NCBI GenBank assembly: GCA_963691705.1
Contig: OY829543.1
Span: 48,526,564-48,590,563 of the forward strand
Length of the DNA stretch: 64,000 bases
DNA from: Viola odorata
Taxonomy: Eukaryota > Streptophyta > Magnoliopsida > Malpighiales > Violaceae
Reading direction: 5' to 3'
Shown here: piece after piece, positions 21,422 to 33,742 of the stretch
How positions within the stretch are numbered: the stretch's first letter is position 1
Layout of the letters: every line of letters starts with the position of its first letter
Made by a program: the position numbers and the translations under genes
Notes under the pieces: generated by a model
Told to the model about the DNA's origin: nothing
Seen by the model: the letters and a program-made list of their open reading frames with translations, nothing else
The model's database searches: none

Positions 21422-21664
21422 TCAGAAAACTAGTTTAACCTTGATCATTAATTTGGGTTCTAGGTCCAGATTTAAGTTTGGAATTTCTTCCTGTACTTCA
21501 TCTTCTTCAAAACGATTTGCAGGTTGTTCTTCATCTTCGTCATAACGTGCAAGAATAGATGCACTTTGATTTGAGACAGGGATATTGATCTTTTCTAACA
21601 ATCTCACGATTTGAGGAAATTGATGGATTACTATGAAAATCAATGAAAAGATCAAAATCGACAT
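21422..21664 (-). CDS. Doubtful small ORF, 80 aa, hydrophobic N-terminus and acidic C-terminus
   Basis: MSILIFSLIFIVIHQFPQIV is a hydrophobic leader or membrane segment. It is followed by a polar part with acidic clusters (RYDEDEEQ, FEEDEVQEE) and ends LMIKVKLVF. Its composition differs from the surrounding random AT-rich frames. About 60 bp of pyrimidine-rich leader precedes the ATG. The last ten residues could be read-through into an intron. No family is recognised; it may be a small secreted or membrane peptide gene, or chance. Confidence 0.25.
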   Translation of the reverse strand: MSILIFSLIFIVIHQFPQIVRLLEKINIPVSNQSASILARYDEDEEQPANRFEEDEVQEEIPNLNLDLEPKLMIKVKLVF

Positions 21665-22729
21665 CCTCTTCTCTTTCTTTTTATCAATACAGAGCTTGAG
21701 AGATTCTGTTTTGCTCTTAATTTCTACTTTACCAAAAAAATGGGTGATTCAAAATAGGAGAGTGGATCAGGGAACTGAAAAATTGTTGTTTAAAGTTCAA
21801 ATTTGAGCTACATTTTTTTACGGAAAATATCAACACTTTCAATCTCTTCAAACTGATAAAGAGGGGTTAGTTAATTTTGGGCTAAATGTTGGACAAGCAC
21901 TCCTCAATTTTGGTTAAGGATTTGTATGATGGGTTTAAATTTTGGCGCTAATTGCAAAGCCAAACTGACAATAGTTTCGGGCCAAGATTTGAACGAAATT
22001 TAAAGTAGTGAGAAGCCAGGGGCATGCTAGTAAATATATAAGATGAAAATCAAAGGGTACATTAGTAACAAAAGGCTGATTACATTAAATCTTATGCCCG
22101 AGTCTTAAAGGACATTAATTTTAAATCGAAGGAAATGCTTTGCTGTTTTACGGCTTTGGTGTCTTAAAAAAATTAATTAAACAACTTTTTTCAACAAAAC
22201 ATAATTGCGCTGTCCAGTTCGAACTGATTTTTACTTTTAAGAAACATAGATCAATCTAATTAAAATAATTATGGTTCCCTCGTCGTGACAAACCAAAATC
22301 CATTATAAAAGTCCAAGTTCATTAGTTTTCTGCCATAAATTTTAATCCGTTGCTGACAACCCAATTATATATATAATAATCTATGTTGACTAATGAACTT
22401 ATGTATATTTTTTATAAAATTTCATCGAGTATTATTTGAATTGAGATTAATCTTATTTGAATATAATTAAATCCTCGAATAAAAGTAACTCTATCATCAT
22501 AGTTTTGTTTGATTCCTAAAATTTGAAATTAAAATCTTACATTAACATCTTTTATAACTGACAATATATCTAATGTTTGTATGAACCCATTATATTATAT
22601 ATTTTACCCATCTATTCGTAGCTTGTTTCTTATACAAATTGCTTGAGTTTAATTGAACCCACTGGGGAAAATAATTATTTAGTTATATATATTTTTAAAT
22701 ATGAATATATTCATTTTTTACACCACTAA
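21665..22729. other. AT-rich intergenic DNA
   Basis: No supported gene or element. Confidence 0.5.
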
Positions 22730-23560
22730 ACAACCATTATAATGGAGAAATTCTTACGTGAATGGTGGTGGACTAGACTAATAATATTCTGACATGTGTT
22801 TAAAAAATATTACTATCATTTAAAATACTCCGAGTCATAATATATAGTTTATAATTTAGCTTTGATAAAGTAATTTTTTTTTTGAAATTACTAGCAAAAA
22901 AAAGCTGCAATTGAACGGAGAGAAATCCCTAATCCAATAAAATTAGGTTTTGTAGTTTATCGTTTAATTGTACAGAAATCTACACGAGGAAGATGAGAGA
23001 TGTAAAGTTCGTAGAAATTCCTAATTCAATAAAATTAATTTCCTAGTTTTTATAATTTAATTGAATGAGAAATGTAGAAATTCCTAATTCACTAAAATCA
23101 ATTTCTTAGCTTTTATAATTTAATTGAATGAGAAATCTACAAGAGAAAGATAAGAGATGAAGAGATCGTTACGATTGAATTAAAAATCGACAAGAAAAAG
23201 TTTTAACATCTCTGCTATTTTCTTTTTCCTTCCGAGTAGAGTCACATGTGGTGTGGGGATCTTTTCTCTCTTTTCAGTAAATTTGTAGGCGGTTGCCATG
23301 GGAAAGAGATTAATTAAATCAAGCTGATTGCGGCAGTAATATGCTTTCTTGGTGGAGAGATGGATAAGTAGGAATTGAAAAAACAAAACCCTAAATTGAT
23401 TTTATTTTAAAATTAAAAAAAAAATGAAACATAAACTATAAAATTTGGTGAGGTGGAGTATTTTAAATGATATGATATTTTTAAAACACGGGTTAAAATA
23501 ATATTAGTTTAGTCTACCATTTTATAAGTAGATTTAATCCATTATAGTGCCATTAACTAT
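22730..23560. mobile_element. Foldback/MITE-like element with ~130-bp inverted arms (candidate)
   Basis: Left arm ~22736-22865 (CATTATAATGGAG...ATCATTTAAAATACTCC) is matched in complement by ~23425-23555 (GGAGTATTTTAAATGAT...CCATTATAGTG). The interior contains a three-copy minisatellite. The superfamily is uncertain and the target duplication was not resolved. Confidence 0.5.
22921..23140. repeat. Three-copy ~64-bp minisatellite
   Basis: Units at about 22921, 23009 and 23074 share GAAATTCCTAATTCA.TAAAAT and TTTATAATTTAATTGAATGAG. The first unit is the most diverged. Confidence 0.6.
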
Positions 23561-23876
23561 AAAATATGTAAATAAAAATAACCATGTTATTAAAACTTAT
23601 AATTTATATTTAAAAGCACGAAAGATGTGTGGAATTTTTGAGTTCATTATTTTATCGTTAATGAAATGGTTATTTTGGACTAATTCTAATTTTTTTGTAA
23701 ATTTATTTTCCTTTTTAAAAAATAAATAAGAGAGCACGTTTCTTGTTGTTGAAAAAAGTCGTTTTTTTTCTTCTTTTTATTTAATATTAAATTATAAAGA
23801 ATTTAGTTCATGTAAGAAAAAAATAAAAATAAAAATATACAATCAAATACTAAAACAAATGATCAAAACAAACTTG
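23561..23876. other. AT-rich intergenic DNA
   Basis: Nothing recognised. Confidence 0.5.
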
Positions 23877-23901
23877 AAATACCAACGATTTTGTAGCTTA
23901 C

Positions 23902-23948
<47 letters not shown>

Positions 23949-24137
23949 ATGCATGTGAAGAATATATTAGACACGACACTGACACTGAAAAATTAAAAAT
24001 CACAAGACATCGACACTTAAAATACCAATGATTTTGTAGCTTATGATATATATATGCCTGTGAAGCATGCACACTGACACGAACATCAGACATGACACTA
24101 ACACTGAAAAATTAAAAATTACAGGACATCGACACGA
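23877..24137. repeat. ~140-bp tandem duplication with a (TA)n tract
   Basis: AAATACCAA(C/T)GATTTTGTAGCTTA and CACTGAAAAATTAAAAAT.ACA each occur twice about 140 bp apart. The first unit contains a (TA)n run at about 23903-23944. Confidence 0.65.
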
Positions 24138-25649
24138 GATATATATGCATGTATATTAATGTATATTATATAAAAATGTCATTCACAACAATAAAAAAAA
24201 ATAATTTCAACTATATCTCTAAGTATATTAATGAAATTGAAATGTCAATTTTAAATTAAGTTTAATCTTATAAATATTTTTAATAACCATAATTTACGCT
24301 AAATATTTTCTTGACACTAATAATTATTTAAAATTATGAAAAAAAATTAGGATATGAAAGGTGGTGAATTTAACACGTGTCGTGTGGGTGTCCATTAAAT
24401 ATTAGCGTTGATAACGAGTTCGACATAAACACGGCGTAAGAAAAAGAAATATCCATATACTTAAAGTATTTTAACTTAATAAGGGCAACAACTAATTAGT
24501 AGGGAAATGGTCAATTAATCTTCATTTTGTTCTTCCTTCCTGCTTTCACATCTCTCATTTCTATGCTCATCGATATCGTCACGTCTACCTTCCGCTTCTT
24601 CTTCCTCATCATCCTTTTTTTATTATAATAATTATTATAATCGCACCCTCTCCTCTAAGACCATGTGTATTACACTAGTTGAAACTCGGGCCTTCCTATC
24701 ATATGCTACCATGCAAGAGGTTGATCGATTACAATATCGTTTAGTGTTTGTTCTTCAAGGTTTCAATAAATCGCTTTGACAAAAAAAAAGTTTTAATAAT
24801 CACCATTATTTACCTTGTGTACTACATATGTTGTATTTGGAATTCATCAAGACGTAGTCAACTCAACAAACAAAAACATGAAAATACTTAAAATTAAAGA
24901 TCTTAATTGTTGAGTTGAAGATTCAGTATAAAAAACTAGTTCTTGACCAAAACAAGGTTACGGAAGAGGAGGAGATTTGATTATTCTTCATTTTCTAAGA
25001 AATCAATTTCCAATTGGCAAAGGAATTGTTGAAGATATCCTCGAGCACAAAGATGAGATATGTTCGAGAGTGGGAAGGAAGATGAGACATCGAGTGGGAA
25101 TGGGAAAAAATGACACTTTACTACTGAATTATATCCCTTCTTTTGCTCCATGGAAAAATAAAACTAACTAATCCCAAGTCAAATGATTGAGAAACTTAAA
25201 GCTTCTATTCTTAAACTATAAAGGGTAGAATGATTGATGGATAAAGATCTAAAAAGTCAATAAAAAGTTCATGAATAAGTAAACAAAAAGGTAAAGTTAA
25301 TTAATACATATTATTTAATGTACATGTGAACTCATAAATATCATGATCAAAGACGTAGTGTGAACATCAGCACTTAAGAACCTCAATTTTCTTTTGACTT
25401 TTTATTAAGTTAGTTTCTAATATTGCCTATAAAAATAGTGTAGTTAGACTTTTCCTATACTTGCATCATCTTTTTAATTAGTCTTCTCCTGTTTTGTTTC
25501 CCTAATTAAAATCCCTTTTCCTGGAAACCACTTTTTTTTGGGTGGTAAACTCACTAATTTAAGCTCCTAATTGGAATTTACATTTAGTTAGAATTGGGTG
25601 TGAGCTAAGGAAAAGAAACAATCAAGAAATAATGGAAGAATTTGATACT
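24138..25649. other. AT-rich intergenic DNA
   Basis: No supported gene. The frame at 24977-25171 is short and without recognisable similarity. Confidence 0.45.
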
Positions 25650-25990
25650 CGACAAGAGATTATTGGCTCCGTAATTACTCCATCTTTTATTGAATTGATT
25701 CGATAAAAATATGATTAGTTCTACCGCAATTGATGAGCTTCTTATTCGGCTTGAGAAGATCCAGATAACTCATATCCTTCGCGAAACTATTTCGGTGACA
25801 GGCAGACTCACTTGCGAAATAGGGTAAGAACATGAGTGGTGAATTCTTAGCGTAGTTATAGTAATTGTGTTCCTTTGCGTTCTTCTTTTGTCTGATTTTG
25901 CTGCCATTATTTACGACTATTTTGCTATTTTCTTGTATGTCCCTCTTTACCTTTCAAGGCCATTAATAAAGTTCCTTATAAAAAAAAAGG
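25650..25990 (+). mobile_element. Possible LINE/retroposon 3' tail
   Basis: The sequence ends CATTAATAAAGTTCCTTATAAAAAAAAA, a polyadenylation-like signal followed by an A-run typical of plant L1 3' ends. The preceding ~150 bp are T-rich with no intact frame. The 5' limit is arbitrary. Confidence 0.35.
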
Positions 25991-26414
25991 TGATACAAGT
26001 AGTTGTGGTTTAAATTTAAAAATGAGCAGATTCAAAGCAAATATAATAGTGGATTTTGGGGTTATTAAGAGGGATCGAGGGAGGGAGGGAAAGACTAAAT
26101 CAAAGTAGCTGTTGCTTGCTAGTTAAGTTGTACCTTCAAATATATCAAATTTGCTTGAAAAACATTGATTGATGATTATTTAATTTTGACATGGATAAGA
26201 ATATACATAAGGAGACTCGAACTTGAAACTTTAATCTTATCTTTTCTATTTTGATAAAAACCTTAACCTTATCTTCCCTATTTTGATAAAAAGTAAACGT
26301 TGAATGATGAATATTCATCTTAAAGAAAGAGTACTAAGTTTTTATCAACTTATTTGGTAATACATAACTGGGTCATTTGGTATAATATATACATAATTAG
26401 TAAGAATTACAACC

Positions 26415-26422
26415 TATAAATA
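26415..26422 (+). promoter_or_regulatory. TATA box of germin-like gene
   Basis: CCTATAAATATGC lies 82 bp upstream of the ATG at 26497, leaving room for a ~50-nt leader. Confidence 0.7.
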
Positions 26423-26496
26423 TGCATAGCGTTATAACCAATATTCCTCACACCACCACCCGCCAAAACTTGAAGCAATTAATTATATATATCACA

Positions 26497-27252
26497 ATGA
26501 AAACTGCTCATTTTCTTGTAGCTCTCGCCGTTTTGGCTCTAGCCTCCTCAATCGCCTCCGCCTACGATCCCCACTCTCTTCAGGACATTTGTGTTGCCGT
26601 CAATGATCCTAAACAAGCTGGTACGATATAATCATAATTAATCCTTAATTAATTACTTTAAAATGTTATTTTAAGTTTTTAATTTTTTTACGCAGTGTTC
26701 GTAAATGGGAAGGTATGCAAAAACCAAAGGCTTGCCACAGCAGACGATTTCTTGTTCTCAGGGCTAAACATTCCATTAAGCACAGATAATGTTTATGGAT
26801 TTAACGCCACGTTAGTAGACGTTAACCTACTTCCAGGTCTTAATACTCTCGGCTCATCTTTTCTTCGCCTCGACTTTGCACCCAACGGTGGTGTTACCGC
26901 GCCCCACATCCACCCGCGCGGAACCGAGGTCTTGCTTGTTGTTGAAGGCATCTTTTACGCCGGTTTTGTCACTTCAGGCGACAATCGTCTAATCACAAAA
27001 ATCTTACATCCTGGAGATGTTTTCGTGTTTCCAATTGGACTTGTCCACTTTCAACTTAACATTTCCAACAAACCTGGAGTTATTTACGGCAGTTTCAACA
27101 GTCAAAACCCTGGATTCATTTTCGTCGGAGAGGCAACTTTCGGGACAAATCCATCTATGAATCCTGACGTTCTCACGAGGTCTTTCAGATTGGACAAGGA
27201 GGCTGTCATTAATCTTCAGAAAAAATTTCAAGAGAACGTGTTTGGAGCGTGA
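26497..27252 (+). CDS. GLP: Germin-like protein (226 aa, two exons)
   Basis: Exon 1 is 26497-26620, the intron 26621-26695 (GTACGATA...TTTACGCAG, 75 bp) and exon 2 26696-27252; they join in frame as QA-VFVNG. The start is the ATG giving a clear secretion signal, MKTAHFLVALAVLALASSIASA, residues 1-22; an upstream in-frame ATG at 26422 would bury it. The mature N-terminus has the germin disulfide cysteines (DICVAV, GKVCKN). Cupin motif 1 (GGVTAPHIHPRGTEVLLVVEG) and motif 2 (GDVFVFPIGLVHFQLN) keep all four Mn ligands: His, His, Glu, His. Two N-glycosylation sites are seen (NAT, NIS). Length and intron position fit germin-like subfamily 1. Such proteins are apoplastic, cell-wall-associated hexamers; some have superoxide dismutase or oxalate oxidase activity, but the activity of this one cannot be told. 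No breaks are seen. Confidence 0.95.
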
Positions 27253-27392
27253 TTATCACAGGAACTAAAACTATATCAATAATAATGAAGCTTGTAGTGC
27301 TTCTAGTTGTCTTTGGCTTTTATATATGGTGTTCTTTTGTCCTATACTGTTATTTATGCATTGTGTTGTTCTATGGCTGAAAAATTGCTACC

Positions 27393-27398
27393 AATAAA
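27393..27398 (+). terminator. Polyadenylation signal candidate of germin-like gene
   Basis: CCAATAAATATTT about 140 bp after the stop codon, in T-rich DNA. Confidence 0.5.
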
Positions 27399-27534
27399 TA
27401 TTTATAAATGTTCTTAAAATGTTTGATTCAAATATTTAGTTTTATAAATGAATTCATGGGGTATATATAAATTGTTATTTCTTATGTTGAGTATGAATTT
27501 GTACAATTTTTACTATATGATACTAATATTAACT

Positions 27535-28040
27535 CTTTTTATTTTAATAAGCTGAAGATTTATTGAACCCATCTAGAAGATGGCAGAAGGAAAAAGAGGA
27601 CCAGAATGTACAGAGGGCTCCCTCAATAGAGGGAGGGCGAACTCAAGCAAAACAGAACAAAACCTCCTAAATTAGACCCGACCCAAACACAGAACTACTG
27701 GACAATCCCCCCACCCCAACTTAATAACCAAGCCGACGATAAGTGCATGGACCCCAAACTATAAGGAAAAGTTCTATCTCTGCTTCGCAACCACCTGTAC
27801 CAAAACGAGAAAGCAATGTTTAGAGTCTGTCTCGAACAAAAAGTTGCATTGTGAAACACAACCTTGTTCCGCTGCAGCCACAGACTCCATAAAATCGCAT
27901 ACAAAAGCATCCTCCACATGCTCTTGATCTGAATCCTGCTGCTAGGGACAAGCGTATCCCATGCCACCCATAAATCGCCAATCGTCCTTGGGGGGCACCA
28001 TGACGTACCTAACCAAAGAAGGGTTGATCATCAGTCAAAT
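27535..28040 (-). mobile_element. L1-type LINE, 3' end fragment
   Basis: The minus-strand frame 27967-27695 contains LLYAILWSLWLQRNKVVFHN, matching LLATVLWSLWLQRNAIIFRQ at ~16660 of the other LINE. The following tail CAGCTTATTAAAATAAAA is the same 3' end. It is 5'-truncated, abutting the Athila LTR near 28050. Confidence 0.7.
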
Positions 28041-28052
28041 AGAGATTTATAG

Positions 28053-29695
28053 TGCCTGAAAATGTGTGTGCACAAGAGATATAGTGTACAGTGGTAGTCA
28101 GGGTCGAACACAAGGATTGTAGGAGACTGATCTAAGGTCTTGAATGAATTCGGGGGAGAAAAGCGCGAAAAGTAACAATCAGAGGGGGGGGGGGGGTTTA
28201 CTTGGCTAAACAAGTTAGCCAAGGCAGATTTGGGAGCTAACAATTGTTATCTAGGAAAGCAGTATTCAGGACCTTGAGGTGTCAGTTCGGGGTCCCGAAT
28301 GATAAAATAAAGCAAGTCAGTACACAAATTCAGAATTAATAAAACAGAAAGTGGAATAAGCACAAATAATCAGATAAAGAAGGATTCTTAGCAAAGGTAT
28401 TCTTGGGTTGCATTCGGGGGCCCGATCGTCATCAGCACAAGGATATTCTATTCAAGACATCATAGAAATGACATAGGGACCAGATTCCTCGGATATCCCC
28501 TACTTTTCTCTTAAGAGAAACTACCCCCCGTTTCCACATATGAGGTAGTCTTGACAGTTCGCCATCCCACCAGGCACGAATGCGGGAGGGTCATACTCAA
28601 ACTGCCCATGAAGCTAAGAAAAGACAGATCTAGAGCTAAAAGTCCCTCAGTTTGTCAGGCTTGTGACCTCGCTCTAATCAATTACGCACCCTGTCTATTC
28701 GAGACCACTTTGACACAGTCAAGACTAAACAGATGCCTACTTGGTTCATGTAATTTTCCTTCCGTATTCACCACACGAATGGCAGCATTCACATAAGATA
28801 ATTATCAGTTGATCAAGCCTCAAATTATATCATGCAAAGATGTAATTAAAACGATGGATAATTGAATATGGCATCAAGAATGTATTAAGCACATGAAGGC
28901 CTCGAATATGCCCTTGCAACCCTTGAATCACCCTTGCTAAGAACTAATGATTTAGCTACTCATACTTGAAGATGAACAATTAATAATTGGAGAAAGCATA
29001 ATAGATAAGTAAATAGATTAAGGGAAGAAAAATTTGTTACTAAATTCCGTTTGGAGCCCGGCGGCAAATTTGGAGATGAGCTAACAAGAACTAGAGAGAG
29101 AAACTAGAGAGAAGTCTAAGAAAACTAGAACTAAAATAAATTATGCTAAGTGATAAGAGATGTAAAAGATGGTAAGAGATGTCCTAAACTACTCTTAGAT
29201 GCCCTTTATATAGTAGAGCTCTAAGTACAAAATATCTTCAGCCTAAAACTGGATCCATGCTCCTTAAAGCACAAAGCTGAAAAAGCATAAAGCTGTCTGA
29301 TTTTTCCAACTTTGGGCAGGTCTGGATTGGGCTCAAGGGCTGACTTGGTCAGAGCGGTAGGTATTTGGTGGTCAGTGCAGACTGCAGGAACAGTGTCAGA
29401 GGAGGCACATGGAAGCTCTGGCGAGATGACACGTGGAAATGTCATTCTTCGCCTTTCGGGGTCCCGAATGGAGAATCTGATTCGGGACCTTGAACGCTGC
29501 TTTGGACTCGGGACCTCGACTCTTGGTCTTGAAGCTCAAAACTGCACAAAATGCTCCAAAAATGCATCTTTTCGCATAAACTCCCATTTTAGGCCTAAAT
29601 CTGCAAAAGTAATGAAAACAAGGGTAAATTAGCAGAATCATGCCTTAAATGGGTGAGAAAATGGGGAGAAAATCGTGCATAAAAATATGCTATCA
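28053..29695 (-). repeat. Athila 3' LTR (about 1.64 kb)
   Basis: The pol-sense start TGATAGCATATTTTTATGC is at 29695, preceded by GTGTGGGGATTATT. A promoter CTATATAAAGGGC lies near 29205 on the minus strand. The other end is near 28053, in TGCCTGAAAATGTG or a few bases either side. A 13-base G run sits at 28184-28196. Confidence 0.65.
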
Positions 29696-31364
29696 AATAA
29701 TCCCCACACTGCCCAATGCTCGCCCTCGAGCATTCACAAAATTTTAAAACAGTCCCAAAACAGAACAGACACACCAGACCATAACACAGAGAATAAGCAT
29801 GCTTGGTAAGATTCGGGACCCCGAATGAAAATAGACCCCGCCTGGATACACCTGCATCAAATCAGAAGGATAGCGACCCTTGAGAAGAGACTTTTCCATA
29901 TCAGCCTATTCACCAGCAGTCCTCTCATAGATCGGTGTTTGCACTCACGCTCATGAACAAGGCTAGGTGTTTAAACACTCAAGTATGCAAATAACGCAGC
30001 ACCAAATCAAGTTTGCACATCAATCCGAGTACATTAGACACATGCATAGGCAATCTAGAAATCAAAAGGCTTCGCATCGGGGACAAGAAGGGAAAACAAG
30101 GAAAATAAATAATAAGAGGAAATGGAAGATGCGTAATGAGAAGAAAAAGTGGAGAAGAGGGAGAGTAAGGAAGTGAAATGAGAAGGTGGTGAAACCAACT
30201 CAAACCTAGAACGCTCCCTTGGCAGAAGGAATCGAGATGGTGAGACAATGTTGCTGAGGGCGAAAGCTAGACTAGGCTTTTCTTCTTCGAGGGGGATCTT
30301 TGCTTTCTCCACTCGGGACCTTGGCTCAGGGCCTTGAATGAACGCTGGCTGTTGATTTTCATTTTCTTGGCTTTCAAGGTTTGGTCTTGCTCTCTTCTCT
30401 CTCTCTTTTTTATTTATATTTCTGTTTGTCTTCTTTTTTTTCGAGAGAGGAAGAGAGGTGGAATGCTTGAGGAATGAGACCTTTTCTTCGGGGGCAAGAT
30501 ATTCTGATTTCACTTCCCCACACTTGTGTTTTTCTGTGGATGGGAAGTGATTTTTTGTTCTGGTCTGCCCTTGAATTCAGCATTGAGGTCTTGAATTTGC
30601 GCAAGTATTCAGGGTCTTGAATTTTTACGGGACCCCCACACTTTGCCTTTGCTGCTTCGTTTGTCTAGTCTAGCCCTCGATAGTGCTCCCAACAACATCG
30701 ATCACCTGCCAAGAGAAAGATCAAAGAAACTTCAAGTGGTTAGAATGGAGGAAAAAGAAGGGATTCGGGGGCAGGAAGGAAAAACAGAACAGAAAAAAAT
30801 GAGAGAACAATTTTGCTGCGAAGACTTGATCTTTTTGCTGCTTTCCTATGTCTAAATGTGTCTATACCCATGGATATCATGCAAACCCAGTCAGTACCTT
30901 AGTCATGCATTTCACTCAAGCAATAAATATAGGCATGGGGGCTCAACTGCTCACAAGGTGTCAATTCATGACTACTGGTGTCTAGGTCTTGAAGCACATA
31001 TAAGGCATAACAGGCAAAGAATATCGCATTTGGGACCTTGACTATAGACAACATTTTTATTCTAGGTGCAAAAGTCGGGTGCGTGTCCATCGTTGGGGTG
31101 TTTTCAAAACTAGGCAGTAGGCTAAAATCCGAAAAACTAGAGAATAATTCATGTATAAACTTAGGAAAAATAAACTAGGAGATAAATATAGCATGCATAA
31201 TAAATACTAGCAGTTCAAACTCCTCCCCACACTTAGGCAGCGCATTGTCCTCAATGCGGGAAGGAGACAAAAAGATAGCAGTTTTGATACTAAAGTAGGA
31301 ATGTAAATTGTTCAACATAAATAATCAACCCACGCAGGGGCAAAGGGTTTGAAATTGTTCGGGC
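29696..31364 (-). other. Athila 3' untranslated region
   Basis: No supported gene in 1.67 kb. It contains several copies of CCCCACACTT (29702, 30516, 30632, 31224), the complement of a purine-rich tract like the one next to the LTR, and several copies of GGTCCCGAAT/ATTCGGGACC. Confidence 0.6.
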
Positions 31365-33742
31365 TCAAGAGGTAGGGGGGTCGAATTGCTCGATTGCAAT
31401 GGTGAGGGCTCGGATTGCTTGTAGGATGGCGCGATTGGAGTCCTTGATGTCAGTGAGTAAGTTGAGGACAGTGTTGTCGTTCGGTATCTGCTCGGGACCT
31501 GGGGCATGCTCTTCGGGGGTAGTTGGCACGGCTGTGTTGGCAGAAGGTGGCTCGGGGGCAGTAGACTTGCTTCGGGGCGTTGATAGATCCGGGTACTCAA
31601 ACTTTCCTTCAATCTTTCCTTTGTTGTCTGCATGAAAGCTCAAGATACCATTAGTAACACAAAAGAATCCCATCGTGTCCAAGGACTTGAGACCAAGGAG
31701 CTTGAAGGAACTCGGGTGCTTGTATAAGTTCAGCTCCTGGAGCTTCCATGTGTACAATTGCGAGGCCAAGCTGGTGACGAGGGACCCAAGAACAGGAGAG
31801 CGACCCTGGGGGGCATTTGCAATGTTGTGAGCAGAGGTGGCGATCCAATATCCAAGGTTGACCCGCTTCTTGTGGTACATGGCCCATAGGAAAAATAGCT
31901 CGGATTGAGCAAGCTGTCCTGAGGTCCCGAATTTACCCGCGAGGGCAATGGACAGGAAGCGTTGCAGAATCTGGAGTGCAGGGTCTCGAATGCCATGAGC
32001 CTTGGTGTTGCGGGAGTCGAACTTGACCGTGGGATGTCCAGTGAGCTCCCGAAGGGCTTGGTGGTTGTTGAAGTCGGCCGGGACAGCAGTCAAGGCGTTT
32101 TGATATGCGTCCCCTTGAATTTCCTCACGACTGGCGAAACCGAGGTAGACATTGAAGTCGTTGAGGGACATAGGGTGCCACTTGCTAGCCAGCCAAAAAT
32201 TGATGCATCCCCTAGCAGAGAGATCGGGACCTATCCCACCCTTGGGCTTGAACAGATCTGCCTTGTACCAAAAACTCGCAAAGAACTCAAGGCTGAGCTC
32301 CAGATATGTAGGCTGATCCATAAAAAACAAGCTTTCCCATCCTATGCCACTAACCAACTCCCGAATTCGGGACCCAATACCCAGCTTATCATACAAATCC
32401 ATATCTAGCTTAGCACACGGGGCCACCCCTTTGTTATTCATCAAAGTGACCTTATCCAGAGACGGTTTATCATTGAAAATGAACAATTCATTAAAAGTAT
32501 CAAGGTCAGCCGTTACCAGGTAACTGGGTCTCGATCCAGAAGTAGGCGATGGGGTCTCGAGATCGTCGTCCCCCTCTTCAGTGCGCTGGGATTTGCGGGG
32601 GGTCTCGACTGCGGCTGCCTTGCCCTTGGGAGTGGCCGGGAGCTTTCTTTTCTTACTGGCCGGGGTCTTGGAGGCTGGGCCTTGGGTGCAGGGGCTTTGG
32701 GGGCACTCTTCGCCTCTTGGGCCGGCGCTTTAGAGGTCGATTAGGCTTTGGCCTTGCCCTTGGTCTTCTGCGGGGGCGGGCTGGGGGGATTGGGTTGGTC
32801 AATCTCACCCTCTCCTTCGTTGGTGGCTTCTGCTCCCGTGTCCTCTCGAACATCCTCGGGACCTTGAGCGGTATGCTCAGGGTCTTGAGCGTCTTGCTCG
32901 TCAGGCTGCTCCTGCTGCTCTACCTCTTCTTCCCCTTCGTCTCCTCCGTCTTCTTCCTCAGCCGCCCGTTGGTCGTCGGAATCCCAAGGGAACTGCTCCT
33001 CGTTCTCCTTCTCGACCCTCCTGGCCTCTCGAAGGCTGGAGCTAGTCTGTACCCCGCCCTCTTCCTCGGTATCAGAGGGAATAACGTAACCAATGGGTTT
33101 TACATCGAGGGGGACGGAGTTCACGGGGCTACCAGGAGGGGTCGGCGTCGCCGTAGGCTTTTTCGGCTTGCTGCCGGCGGTCTTGGTCGGAGGAACGCGG
33201 TTCACCTTGTCGGATCTGGTCATTTTTGGGAGGGCGGTGGTGAAGGTTATCTCGTCGAGGTCTATAGTGTCTTCAGAGGAGGCTGATCCGAGTGGTTCAG
33301 TGGCGGTGGGGGACTGATCGGTGGTGGTTTTTTTTGGTTGGGGTTGAGTGGAGAGAGGAGTAGGAGTGGGAGTGGATGAGTGAGAAGTGGTGGGTTTGTT
33401 TAGGTTGAGGCTTGTGCGTGCCATGAGGAGGAAGAAGGGTTTTTGTGTTTTGAAAGAAGGGAAAGAAATGTTGTGTTTTGATTTGATTGGGAGAGATGAG
33501 GGGTTTTGGTTGGGTAACGGATGGGATCTGACTGTTAGGTGGCGCGGGTGAGTGGGTTGGAGGACGTGGAAAGGTGGAGAGAGAGATGGGAGCTGATCTC
33601 CTTGGGCTTCGTCCGCCACTTGTCGCGTCGGGAGAGGACGCGCATTGCCAAGGGCAGCGTGCGCCTGCACCTGCACAGGAAACGGAAAAAACAAGTCAGC
33701 TTTAAGGGTTTTGAAAAATAAGAGAGAGGGGAGTAAAACCAA
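31365..33742 (-). pseudogene. Athila ORF after pol (plant transposon protein domain), broken
   Basis: Two frames, 33742-32741 and 32486-31365, belong to one protein of ~750 codons. Between them are a TAA at ~32741 and a frameshift around 32690. The N-terminal part is Ser/Thr/Pro-rich then acidic, with repeated Glu runs (EEEDGGDEGEEEVEQQ) and a basic segment SKKRKLP. A second start at ~33423 (MARTSLNLNKP) is more likely than 33742. The C-terminal part (FNVYLGFASREEIQGDAYQN, QSELFFLWAMYHKKRVNLGYWI) matches the plant retrotransposon domain PF20167 type. This position in Athila is often called env-like, but I see no signal peptide or convincing membrane anchor. Function unknown. Confidence 0.7.

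Noticed and set aside
21023..23944. Microsatellites and A/T runs as CRISPR or regulatory arrays
   Set aside because: Simple CT and TA runs without spacer structure in a plant nuclear sequence.
31962..32408. 148-codon plus-strand ORF
   Set aside because: Shadow of the Athila ORF on minus; no recognisable domain.
32549..33286. 245-codon plus-strand ORF
   Set aside because: Reverse-strand shadow of the Athila post-pol ORF; GC-rich and acidic codons on minus give a Gly/Leu/Arg-rich frame on plus.
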